Shown piece after piece: positions 7,944 to 15,857 of a DNA stretch of 64,000 bases. Every line of letters starts with the position of its first letter. Within the stretch, counting starts at the first letter, position 1. Location of the stretch: NCBI GenBank assembly GCA_040401995.1, contig JBBANM010000001.1, forward strand, positions 1 to 64,000, in the 5' to 3' direction. This DNA comes from Haliscomenobacter sp040401995 (GTDB lineage: Bacteria; Bacteroidota; Bacteroidia; Chitinophagales; Saprospiraceae). The position numbers and the translations under genes are program-made. The notes under the pieces were generated by a model. The model made no database searches and was not told the origin of the DNA. It saw nothing but the letters and a program-made list of their open reading frames with translations.

Positions 7944-10130
7944 ATGATGAATGGTTTTCCGTTTTATCAACAATTAGATGCTATGGATTGTGGCGCTGCC
8001 TGTTTGCGCATGGTGGTACGTTTCCATGGACGGTTCTATTCGTTGGAATATTTACGGGATCTCACCGACATCAACCGCTTAGGGGTTTCTTTGTTAGGCA
8101 TCAGTGATGCCGCAGAACAGATCGGCATGCAAACGCTGGCTGTTGAAACCAACTACGATCAATTATCAATCGTTATTCCTCTCCCCTGTATCGCCCATTG
8201 GGACGAAAACCATTTTGTTGTTGTATACCGCATCACCAAAGATAAAGTTTGGATCGCCAATCCTGCCCGCGGTAAATACACCGTTAGCAAGGCTGAATTT
8301 GTTCAGCATTGGGGCAATTTTGACGAGCGTGAAGATCCCAATGGCATTATTTTGATCATGCAAACCACCCCCGAGTTTTTTGCCCGCGATGGCGAAAAAA
8401 TCGATAAATCGGGTCTAAGCTACCTTTTTCGCTATTTCAGCAACTATTCCAACCTGATTTTTCAGTTAGTGATTGGGTTGTTGATCGGCATGATATTGCA
8501 ATTGGTGTTTCCTTTCCTAATCAGCAGTATTGTAGATGTAGGAATCAACAATGAAAACATCAATTTTATTGAGCTGGTGTTGATAGCCCAGGGGGTGCTG
8601 TATATGACACAGATTGCCATCGAATACCTACGCAGTTTTATCCTTTTGCACGTAGGGGTAAGGGTCAATATCCACCTTATTTCCGATTACCTGATCAAAT
8701 TGACCAAGTTGCCGATCCGCTTTTTTGAAAGTCGGATGACGGGTGATTTGATGCAACGGGTGACTGACCATGAGCGGGTACAAAAATTCTTGAGTTCGGC
8801 GACGTTTATTTCCGCGTTCTCGGCTTTGAATTTTATTGCTTTTGGGATCATATTGGCTTTTTGGAATTTTTGGATTTTTTGCGTTTTCCTTGCCGGTATT
8901 GTGGCCAATTTTGTTTGGATCTTCCTTTTTATGCGCAAAAGAAGGGATCTCGACTTTCGACAATTTGAGCAATCTGCTGAAAATCAATCCAATCTGTTGG
9001 AAATGATGAATGGCATGCAGGAAATCAAATTGTACAATGCTGAAAAACAAAAACGTTGGGCTTGGGAACGCGGTCAAGCCAAGCTTTTTCGCACCAACAT
9101 GAACGAGCTGCGGATTGAGCAGTTGCAAACTTCTGGCATTTTTGCCATCAATGAAATCAAGAACTTGATCATTGTATTTTTGGTGGCCAGCGCGGTACTG
9201 CATTCCAAAATGACTTTGGGTATGTTGGTGGCTATCCAATACATCATTGGGCAACTCAACAACCAAATTGGGCGCATGATGGAGTTTGTGCTTACTTGGC
9301 AAGAGGCAAAAATCAGTTTGGAGCGCATCAATGAGATCCACCTGAAAACCGATGAAGAGAACCCGCAAGAAAAAATTACGATTTTACCAGAAACCGGCGA
9401 CATCACGCTCAACGATGTTTCTTTCCAATACACGCCCATCACGCCAAATATCTTAAAATCGATTACGTTACGTATCCCGAAAGGAAAAACTACGGCAATC
9501 GTAGGACGTAGCGGAAGCGGGAAAACGACTTTACTAAAGCTGTTATTGAATTTTTATTCGCCCACCGAAGGCAATATTCGGGTAGGCGATATTCTTATGT
9601 CCAATATCAGCAACCGCTTGTGGCGTAACAAATGCGGCGTTGTGATGCAAGACGGCTACATTTTCAATGATTCCATAGCTCGCAACATAGCCTTAGGCGA
9701 AGAGATCGTCGACAAAGAAAAACTGTTGCGCGCGGTGAAAGTCGCCAACATTCAATCCTTTATCGAATCCTTGCCAATGGGCTACAACTCACGCATTGGA
9801 CAGGAAGGATTAGGGTTGAGTCAAGGGCAAAAACAGCGTCTGCTCATCGCACGAGCCGTGTATAAAAACCCCGACTACATCTTTTTTGACGAAGCTACTA
9901 CTGCGCTGGATGCCTTCAATGAAATGGTGATCATGGAAAACCTCAGCGAGTATTTTCGCAAAAAAACCATCATCATCGTTGCTCACCGACTGAGCACAGT
10001 GATGAACGCCGATAACATTATTGTATTAGAAGACGGTGAAATCGTGGAACAAGGCACCCATGAAGAACTTACTTATGCCCGCGGAGCTTATTATCAGTTG
10101 GTACGCAATCAATTGGAACTGGGCGCATAG
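7944..10130 (+). CDS. Peptidase-containing ABC exporter (C39 type) with altered catalytic triad
   Basis: PCAT-type transporter of 728 residues: N-terminal C39 protease, transmembrane domain and C-terminal ATPase, which in characterised members cleaves double-glycine leaders and exports the peptide. The protease has Gln10, Cys16 (in DAMDCGAACLRM) and His90 (in DENHFVVV), but the usual Asp is replaced by Asn106 (WIANPARG). The ATPase has Walker A GRSGSGKTT (about residue 520), signature LSQGQKQR, Walker B YIFFDEATTALD and switch IIVAHRLS. It is 12 bases upstream of its HlyD partner. No double-glycine precursor peptide was found nearby, so the cargo must be encoded elsewhere or protease activity may be reduced. 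Confidence 0.93.
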   Translation: MMNGFPFYQQLDAMDCGAACLRMVVRFHGRFYSLEYLRDLTDINRLGVSLLGISDAAEQIGMQTLAVETNYDQLSIVIPLPCIAHWDENHFVVVYRITKDKVWIANPARGKYTVSKAEFVQHWGNFDEREDPNGIILIMQTTPEFFARDGEKIDKSGLSYLFRYFSNYSNLIFQLVIGLLIGMILQLVFPFLISSIVDVGINNENINFIELVLIAQGVLYMTQIAIEYLRSFILLHVGVRVNIHLISDYLIKLTKLPIRFFESRMTGDLMQRVTDHERVQKFLSSATFISAFSALNFIAFGIILAFWNFWIFCVFLAGIVANFVWIFLFMRKRRDLDFRQFEQSAENQSNLLEMMNGMQEIKLYNAEKQKRWAWERGQAKLFRTNMNELRIEQLQTSGIFAINEIKNLIIVFLVASAVLHSKMTLGMLVAIQYIIGQLNNQIGRMMEFVLTWQEAKISLERINEIHLKTDEENPQEKITILPETGDITLNDVSFQYTPITPNILKSITLRIPKGKTTAIVGRSGSGKTTLLKLLLNFYSPTEGNIRVGDILMSNISNRLWRNKCGVVMQDGYIFNDSIARNIALGEEIVDKEKLLRAVKVANIQSFIESLPMGYNSRIGQEGLGLSQGQKQRLLIARAVYKNPDYIFFDEATTALDAFNEMVIMENLSEYFRKKTIIIVAHRLSTVMNADNIIVLEDGEIVEQGTHEELTYARGAYYQLVRNQLELGA

Positions 10131-10142
10131 ATCCATAAAACA

Positions 10143-11453
10143 ATGGCCAAAATAAGACAAGAAGAAATCGAGGACATTGAAATTCGGAGTGAGGAGGTGC
10201 AGGAAATTCTGGGTACCCCTCCGCCCTGGCTGGTGCGCAGAGGCACCTTGTTGGCCTTAGTCCTTTTTGTTATTTTGGCTTGGATGAGTTATTGGATCAA
10301 ATCACCAGAAGTGGTGGACGAGAACATTCGCATCTCGTTTAAAAATCCGCCATACCGCCTTATCGCTCAGCAGGGCAATTATATTCAAAAGGTATTGGTC
10401 AAAAACAACCGTTCGGTAAAGGAAAATGAAGTGTTGATCATTTTTCGTAACAATGCCGACTACAACGAGGTCTTATCGCTAGAAGACAAGATTCTTTCCT
10501 TAAAAAAAGTGGACGATAGTACGCTACTTGCTTTCGAACCCAGTCGAGACTTGCCCATCGGAGATCTTCAGGAAGACCTTTTTAAATTTTTGGACAGTAA
10601 AAGCTTGTATCTACAATCGAAATCAGGCGGTTACGGAGCTTCTGAACCAGGTAATTTGCGAAAACAAATCAGCAGTACCGAGCGTATCATTTCATTACAA
10701 CAACAGGTAACATCTACGCTATACAAACAGATTGAAGATGCCCAGCTAGATATGCGAAACGCCGAACATTTGGTACAAACTGGCCAAACACCACAAACAG
10801 AAGCCAACAAAGCCCGAAACCGTCTTGGTGATCTAAAAAACGACCTTTTAGCCCAAGAAGCGGTCATCAAAGCTCGACAATCAGAAATCACTACCATGCG
10901 GGCTCGGATTGCCGCTACAGAAAGCGGTGCAGTACGCAATGAAAAAGAGGCAGCTAATGAGTTGAAAGACAATTTTTTTCGCTTACGGGCGCGCTTAGAA
11001 ACTTGGAAGAAAAACAATTTGCTGATCTCGCCAGGGAGCGGCACGGTTCAAATCGTTGGCAATAACGTGGGAGAAGGCCTTTTTGTCAAAGAAGGCGATG
11101 AATTAATTGCCGTCATTCCTTCAACTGGCCAAAAAATGGTGGGTAAAATGAATATCCCCTTTATTGGGTCGGGTAAAGTAAAGGCGCATCAAAAAGTGAT
11201 TGTCAAATTAGAAAACTTACCCTTTCAAGAATTTGGCACCATTCAAGGCGAAGTTTTGTGGAAATCAAGGGTAACCCGTAGCGAAGGTGATAAATTGGTA
11301 GTTCCTGTAGAAATTGATTTCCCCAATGGTTTGATCACGTCAACTGGAAAATCGCCAGATACTAAAGAGGAGTTAGTTGGAACAGCTAGGATTATTACCG
11401 AAGAGAAGCGTTTTATCGAACGCGTTTTTCAAAAGTTGCGCACTTTCAACTAA
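10143..11453 (+). CDS. HlyD-family periplasmic adaptor of the C39 ABC exporter
   Basis: A membrane-fusion protein of 436 residues that would link the ABC exporter to an outer-membrane TolC-type channel. It has a short cytoplasmic N-terminus, one transmembrane helix (about residues 36-54, LLALVLFVILAWMSYWI), a split lipoyl/barrel domain, and a long coiled-coil hairpin (about 160-290) rich in Arg, Glu and Ala. It starts 12 bases after the exporter stop, so the two are almost certainly one operon. No TolC-like gene is in the window. Confidence 0.9.
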   Translation: MAKIRQEEIEDIEIRSEEVQEILGTPPPWLVRRGTLLALVLFVILAWMSYWIKSPEVVDENIRISFKNPPYRLIAQQGNYIQKVLVKNNRSVKENEVLIIFRNNADYNEVLSLEDKILSLKKVDDSTLLAFEPSRDLPIGDLQEDLFKFLDSKSLYLQSKSGGYGASEPGNLRKQISSTERIISLQQQVTSTLYKQIEDAQLDMRNAEHLVQTGQTPQTEANKARNRLGDLKNDLLAQEAVIKARQSEITTMRARIAATESGAVRNEKEAANELKDNFFRLRARLETWKKNNLLISPGSGTVQIVGNNVGEGLFVKEGDELIAVIPSTGQKMVGKMNIPFIGSGKVKAHQKVIVKLENLPFQEFGTIQGEVLWKSRVTRSEGDKLVVPVEIDFPNGLITSTGKSPDTKEELVGTARIITEEKRFIERVFQKLRTFN

Positions 11454-11466
11454 TCGTTTAATAAAA

Positions 11467-11498
11467 TTGACCCGAAGAAAATCAATCCTCCGGGTCAA
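11467..11498. terminator. Hairpin between convergent hlyD-like and lpdA genes
   Basis: TTGACCCG and CGGGTCAA form an 8-bp stem around a 16-base loop. On the minus strand it is followed by TTTTATT, so it may end lpdA transcripts. Confidence 0.45.
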
Positions 11499-11522
11499 CC
11501 TGCTTAATGCAAAATCCCCCTA

Positions 11523-12920
11523 TTATAGGTGAATCACTTCGCCATACGCCGCTGCAGCCGCTTCCATGATGGCTTCGCTCATAGTTGGGTGCGGGTGGAT
11601 GGATTTGATGATTTCATGTCCGGTTGTTTCCAATTTACGGGCCACAATGATTTCCGCAATCATTTCCGTTACGTTTTGCCCAATCATGTGCGCACCCAGT
11701 AACTCGCCGTATTTGGCATCAAAAATAAGTTTTACAAACCCGCTTTTATCGCCTGATGCACTGGCCTTACCAGAAGCAGAAAAAGGAAATTTACCCACTT
11801 TGATCTCGTAGCCTGCATCTTTGGCAGCTTGTTCGGTCAGACCTACTGAAGCCACTTCAGGTACACAATAAGTACAAGAAGGAATGTTGCCATAATCAAT
11901 TGCATGCGGATGTTGTCCGGCAATGTTTTCAATACAAACAATGCCTTCCGCACTGGCTACGTGAGCGAGGGCAGGCCCAGGCGTAACGTCGCCAATTGCA
12001 TAGATACCTGGTATATTGGTGCGGTACATGTCATCCACTTGAATGATGCCGCGTTCAACTTTGATCCCTGCTTCTTCCAAACCGATGTTTTCGGTGTTAG
12101 GCATTACACCAGCTGCCGACAATACGATATCGCACTTAATTTCTTTGGTTGCTCCAGTTTTGCGGTCTTTCACCAGTACAGTACAACCTTTGCCTTTGAT
12201 GTCAACACTTTCAACCGCAGTATTGGCCAATACATTGATGCCTTTTTTGGCATAAATCTTGGACAATTCCTTTGATACATCAGGATCTTCTCTGGGCAAT
12301 AAACCTTGCTCAAAAAACTCTACCACGGTAATTTCCGTACCAATCGCACTGTAGAAATAAGCAAATTCAACCCCAATCGCGCCGGCGCCAATGACAACCA
12401 TTGATTTTGGTTGTTTATCAAGGCTCATCGCTTTGCGGTACTCAATCACTTTTTCGCCATCAATGGGAACATTGGGAAGTGCCTTAGCTCTTCCGCCAGT
12501 AGCAATTATGGTATGTTTGGCTTCGTATATTGTTTTGGCGCCTTGAGCATCCGTCACTTCAACCTTGCGATCAGCAGTCAGTTTGGCGTTGCCCATAATA
12601 ACGGTGATCTTATTTTTACGCATCAAGAAATTGACGCCTTTGCTCATGCCGTCGGCAACTTCTCGGCTACGTTTGACCATAGCATCAAAATCAGGTTTGG
12701 CAGAAGCTACCTTGATGCCATAATCCTCAGCATGATTGATGTATTCAAAAACTTGAGCACTTTTTAGCAACGCTTTAGTAGGGATACAGCCCCAGTTCAA
12801 GCAGATACCGCCTAGGGATTCCCGTTCAATGACGGCAACTTTCAAACCCAATTGAGAAGCGCGAATGGCTGCTACATAGCCACCGGGACCGCTACCTATT
12901 ACAATGACATCGTAATTCAT
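11523..12920 (-). CDS. lpdA: Dihydrolipoyl dehydrogenase (E3)
   Basis: E3 flavoprotein shared by pyruvate and 2-oxoglutarate dehydrogenase complexes; it reoxidises dihydrolipoamide with NAD+. The 465 residues are the usual length. Visible are the N-terminal FAD loop VIGSGPGGYVAAIRASQLG, the redox disulfide GGICLNWGCIPTKALL, the NAD loop VIGAGAIGVEFAYFY, YAIGDVTPGPALAHVAS, and the C-terminal interface motif SIHPHPTMSEA with the catalytic His. It stands alone; the E1-beta gene (pdhB) is 6.5 kb away and E1-alpha and E2 are not in the window. A consensus -7 box lies 34 bases before the ATG. Confidence 0.96.
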   Translation of the reverse strand: MNYDVIVIGSGPGGYVAAIRASQLGLKVAVIERESLGGICLNWGCIPTKALLKSAQVFEYINHAEDYGIKVASAKPDFDAMVKRSREVADGMSKGVNFLMRKNKITVIMGNAKLTADRKVEVTDAQGAKTIYEAKHTIIATGGRAKALPNVPIDGEKVIEYRKAMSLDKQPKSMVVIGAGAIGVEFAYFYSAIGTEITVVEFFEQGLLPREDPDVSKELSKIYAKKGINVLANTAVESVDIKGKGCTVLVKDRKTGATKEIKCDIVLSAAGVMPNTENIGLEEAGIKVERGIIQVDDMYRTNIPGIYAIGDVTPGPALAHVASAEGIVCIENIAGQHPHAIDYGNIPSCTYCVPEVASVGLTEQAAKDAGYEIKVGKFPFSASGKASASGDKSGFVKLIFDAKYGELLGAHMIGQNVTEMIAEIIVARKLETTGHEIIKSIHPHPTMSEAIMEAAAAAYGEVIHL

Positions 12921-12953
12921 GTTGAAGGTGGTTGTTTAAGTAATAAAACGCCG

Positions 12954-12961
12954 CAAATATA
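12954..12961 (-). promoter_or_regulatory. Bacteroidota -7 box of lpdA
   Basis: TATATTTG on the minus strand matches TAnnTTTG exactly. No clean TTTG was found at the standard upstream spacing. It lies after the terminator of the predicted small RNA, so lpdA appears to have its own start. Confidence 0.5.
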
Positions 12962-13069
12962 GACAAGTACAAACAGAAATTAAATCTTCATTGTTTATCG
13001 GCTGGCTTTGACCGTGTTTTTTGGTCAAAAAATTGATTTTTTATGACAAACAACTGATCAAGACGTACT

Positions 13070-13104
13070 AAAAAAAAACTCCGCGAACCTGCGTTCAACG
13101 GAGT
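13070..13104 (-). terminator. Intrinsic terminator of the predicted small RNA
   Basis: On the minus strand the stem is ACTCCG paired with CGGAGT, extended by an inner GAAC-GCAG-GTTC hairpin, and is followed directly by nine T residues (13070-13078). It is one of the two strongest terminators in the window. Confidence 0.85.
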
Positions 13105-13328
13105 CAAATCTAACTTACTGATACTAAAAAATATTTTTGCAGTGGCGACAGGCTTCCCAACGGGGAGACCAAGCCATTGATCGTCGTTAATCTTGTAATC
13201 CTAACCTTGTTTTCGAATTGTGGAAAGCGCAATGCATCCTGCAAAAGGGCAAGTAGAACGGCAGTGCATGATTGAAATTGATGATCGGAGACCCATCTAA
13301 GTTCGCTTTCTCGTGTTGGAAATAATTA
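13070..13328 (-). ncRNA. Predicted free-standing small RNA of about 260 nt, class unknown
   Basis: The minus strand has a near-ideal Bacteroidota promoter (TTTG, 20 bases, TACTTTTG at 13334-13365) and then no open frame of note. It ends in a strong intrinsic terminator at 13070-13104. The interior can fold; for example GGCTT and AAGCC enclose a CCC/GGG stem (minus-strand reading, around 13140-13165), and GGTCTCC occurs twice. The start near 13328 is inferred from the -7 box. I could not assign it to 6S RNA, tmRNA, RNase P RNA or SRP RNA by inspection, although 6S RNA would suit the size. It lies between the lipoprotein gene and lpdA, both on the same strand, each with space for its own promoter. 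Confidence 0.6.
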
Positions 13329-13333
13329 CGCTT

Positions 13334-13365
13334 CAAAAGTACCTAATACAGGCCAGCCAATCAAA
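13334..13365 (-). promoter_or_regulatory. Consensus Bacteroidota promoter of the predicted small RNA
   Basis: On the minus strand TTTG (13362-13365) is separated by 20 bases from TACTTTTG (13334-13341). Both boxes match the Bacteroidota sigma-70-type consensus TTTG-N19/20-TAnnTTTG. Confidence 0.7.
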
Positions 13366-13541
13366 TTTTCGAGGTGTAAATTTGTCAGATCATCATTTGA
13401 TGAAAGGTATCATTTTTTTGGTTAATGACTTGTTTTTCAAATGGATACAATTATAATTCTATGGTATACTTGAGGTCTAAAAGTAGGAAAGGCCTGATAG
13501 TCAGGCAAGTAATCTTTTTTTTAGAAAGGATATAAAAAATC

Positions 13542-14105
13542 TCAATCTGGGTGATCGCTCAAGACAATGATCAGCAAAAAATGGTCAGAACTAGGGATTC
13601 GATCTATCTGTACATAGAACCCATTGGAAAGGGCAAAACTTTCTGCCAGATGGATATCACTTTTTTGCGATTGTATCATGGAGGCCCACATCGAAAAAGC
13701 TGCCAATTTTTTGTTCAGCTGCGAAAGAGCAGTCAATTCCATGATCGCTTTCTGAATCCAAAAATCGGGATCGTCAGGGAAGTCTATCCCTGGGAGATTA
13801 AATTGGAGTTCTTGCCGAATGTCGTTACAGCCACTTTGGATTAAGGTAAGTTCCTTTCCGGAATCAAATTTTACCGTTTCTTCACCAGTCTGCCCCTTGG
13901 AAATAAAGGTATGTTTTGAAATGCCTGGGATCTTGTCGTCAAAAATGGCTACCGGTTCACCATACTTGCAATGGTTGGGGTTATTCCCATTTTTTGCGCC
14001 GTTCTGACAGCCCATAACACCTATGAGTAATAATGCGAAAGAAATATTGGACCAATTGATGAAACGTGAAAAAAGTTGAAATGAAGATGCGTTTGGTTGG
14101 ATCAT
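13542..14105 (-). CDS. Hypothetical lipoprotein
   Basis: The 187-residue product has an N-terminal hydrophobic stretch (ISFALLLIGVMGC) ending in a lipobox-like Cys near residue 33, followed by an Asn/Gly-rich linker, so it is probably a lipid-anchored envelope protein. The rest (two further Cys, a helical segment around IMELTALSQLNKKLAAFSMW) matches no family I know. It is divergent from the SDR gene, 65 bases away, and is followed by 440 bases before the small-RNA terminator. A small palindrome (GCCTGA-TAG-TCAGGC, 13492-13506) lies just after its stop and may assist termination. Confidence 0.65.
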   Translation of the reverse strand: MIQPNASSFQLFSRFINWSNISFALLLIGVMGCQNGAKNGNNPNHCKYGEPVAIFDDKIPGISKHTFISKGQTGEETVKFDSGKELTLIQSGCNDIRQELQFNLPGIDFPDDPDFWIQKAIMELTALSQLNKKLAAFSMWASMIQSQKSDIHLAESFALSNGFYVQIDRIPSSDHFLLIIVLSDHPD

Positions 14106-14170
14106 GAATTCTAAACTATTTTAATGCTTCAACGTTACCTTGGCTGTTTTCATTATCACAAGAGCTCAAA

Positions 14171-14887
14171 ATGGAAGTATTGACCAATAAAAATGTGCTG
14201 GTGGTTGGCGCCACCGGAGGCATCGGCGCTGAAACTGTTCGATTGTTGCGCGGGAGTCAGGCCAATCTTTTTTTGACTAGCCGAAACCTGCAATCTCTCC
14301 TTGAGCTTGCTGATCAGGTTGGTGTTCCCCATAGCCAATGTTTTGCGATGGACATTACCGATCCGCAACAAGTAGAAGCAGTAGCGCAAAAAGTCCATGC
14401 GCTGGTTCCCCAGTTGGATGTACTCATCAACACAGCTGGGGTTGGGATTATCAAAAGCTTGGAGGATCTGAGCTATGAAGATTTTGACCACACCATTAAT
14501 GTCAATCTAAAAGGTACGTTTTATTTGCTCAAGCAGTTTTTGCCTCCGATGAAGACCGCCAAAAAAGGACTGATCATTAACTTACCTGGCGTACTCGGGA
14601 AATCCCCAATGGCGGGTTCTGCCGCATACAGTGCCTCCAAATATGGGTTAAATGGTATGCTGAAATCGGTAAGGGAGGAGTTGAAACGCACCGACATCCG
14701 GATAACCAATATTTACATGGGCGGAGTTGATACCCCATTTTGGGACAACATCGATTTGCGCGTGCAAAAAGACAAATTTATCCTGGCTAAAGAAGCAGCC
14801 CGGTCGATTTGGTTTTTGTGCCAACAACCCAGTTCTGGTGTTGTTTCCGAAATGGTGATTCAACCTTTTAACCATCAAGTACTTTAG
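14171..14887 (+). CDS. Short-chain dehydrogenase/reductase (SDR)
   Basis: Classical SDR of 238 residues using NAD(P)H. The nucleotide-binding motif is VLVVGATGGIGAETVRLL (TGxxxGxG form, residues about 8-25), then NTAGVG (NNAG-type), and the active site has YSASKYG (YxxxK) preceded by the conserved Ser region. An Arg/Asn-containing segment SRNLQSLLEL after beta-2 suggests NADPH preference (inference). Substrate cannot be deduced. The last base of the TAG stop is the first base of repeat copy 3; before that insertion the reading would have been TTTAA, giving a TAA stop at the same place. Confidence 0.9.
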   Translation: MEVLTNKNVLVVGATGGIGAETVRLLRGSQANLFLTSRNLQSLLELADQVGVPHSQCFAMDITDPQQVEAVAQKVHALVPQLDVLINTAGVGIIKSLEDLSYEDFDHTINVNLKGTFYLLKQFLPPMKTAKKGLIINLPGVLGKSPMAGSAAYSASKYGLNGMLKSVREELKRTDIRITNIYMGGVDTPFWDNIDLRVQKDKFILAKEAARSIWFLCQQPSSGVVSEMVIQPFNHQVL

Positions 14888-15051
14888 AGTGTGTTTGGAT
14901 TTTTAGTTCGCAGGCGAAAATGTGACAAAATTTACCCCAACTTCGTTGCGAAAATACTCATGTAGCGCTGCTACACTCCGTTTTTCGCGCCTCGTTGGTG
15001 CAAATTTTGTCACATTTTCGCCTGCGAACTAAAAATCCAAACACACTCTTA
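14884..15051. mobile_element. Palindromic MITE-like element, copy 3 (subfamily A, most symmetric)
   Basis: The element proper is 14887-15048 (162 bp), flanked on both sides by TTA (14884-14886, 15049-15051). The outer 48 bases (14886-14933) are a perfect inverse of 15002-15049, so this copy could form a very long cruciform or hairpin. The inner part diverges up to the central TGTAGCGCTGCTACA. Other copies have different sequences in the middle of each arm; in this copy both arms carry the same version. Confidence 0.92.
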
Positions 15052-15065
15052 AAGGGTATCGGATA

Positions 15066-15115
15066 AACAAAAAAAGGGGAAAGCATTCAATTCGATTGCT
15101 TTCCCTTTTTTTGTT
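15066..15115. terminator. Bidirectional intrinsic terminator between SDR and thioredoxin-like genes
   Basis: AACAAAAAAAGGGGAAAGCA pairs with TGCTTTCCCTTTTTTTGTT, with one G bulge and an 11-base loop. It has A- and T-tracts on the outer sides, so it can act on both converging transcripts. It lies next to repeat copy 3. Confidence 0.85.
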
Positions 15116-15129
15116 AGCTAGAACTTTTC

Positions 15130-15732
15130 TCACTTAAACCCATCAGGGTATTTAAACTCCCTTTGATAAGCCGACCAGGGTGTATCTTTATGGGCATCAG
15201 ATCCAAAATAGGTAGCAATGGGTAACAACTCTTCATTATCGAGGAATTTACCGATCGTTTGAATCAAGTTGAGGTTTTCATCCAAAAAAACCATCGATGG
15301 AAAGGTGATGTCTTCTTGCATGAATTCAACAGCCAATTCATGGTAGCCGCCATTTGGTGTACGGATATATTCGTACTTGTGGTTTTTGTACTGCAAATCC
15401 ATGTTCTGCTTGGCATCCAATTTGACCGGATAGAAGTTCTCGTTGATGTACTTGATTACAAAAGGATCTTTAAACGTTTCGTTATCAAGCCGTTTGCACC
15501 AAGAACAATTGGGGATGAAAATGTCGATGAACAACTTTTTCTTTTCTTTTTTTTCCAGATCCATGGCTTCTTGCCAGCTGTACCATTTGATTACTGCGGG
15601 TTCAGCCTTGGGAGTTGGCTTTATACTTGGAATGCCTTTGGGAATAAAAGACGATTTCTGGGAAAAAGCAGTTTCTGTTGTATGTATGCTCATGACCAGC
15701 ATCAGGAAAGCCGCCAAGCTGTATTTACTCAT
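15130..15732 (-). CDS. Secreted thioredoxin-fold protein
   Basis: A 200-residue protein with an N-terminal signal peptide (YSLAAFLMLVMSIHTTETAFSQ), so periplasmic. After a Pro/Lys-rich linker the thioredoxin-like domain has the redox motif CSWCKRL (around residue 97) in the DUF255/thioredoxin_7 setting, W-x-E-A-x-x-x-A/K then KKLFIDIF. The cis-Pro region is TFPSMVFLD. Likely a periplasmic thiol reductant or thiol-disulfide oxidoreductase. It is followed on the same strand by a bidirectional terminator and repeat copy 3, and preceded by ribD. Confidence 0.85.
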   Translation of the reverse strand: MSKYSLAAFLMLVMSIHTTETAFSQKSSFIPKGIPSIKPTPKAEPAVIKWYSWQEAMDLEKKEKKKLFIDIFIPNCSWCKRLDNETFKDPFVIKYINENFYPVKLDAKQNMDLQYKNHKYEYIRTPNGGYHELAVEFMQEDITFPSMVFLDENLNLIQTIGKFLDNEELLPIATYFGSDAHKDTPWSAYQREFKYPDGFK

Positions 15733-15857
15733 TGCTGATATATTTCATGATTGAATTAGGTTCAATGCTTGCTAGAAAGTATTTCAGTGCGTTGCATCTA
15801 CAAAAAAACAACATTGTTGGCTTTATTATCAACAAAAAACGGAACTTTAAACATTGT

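Noticed and set aside
8628..9368. Open frame of 246 codons antisense to the ABC exporter
   Set aside because: It lies wholly inside a clear, motif-rich gene and has no family resemblance.
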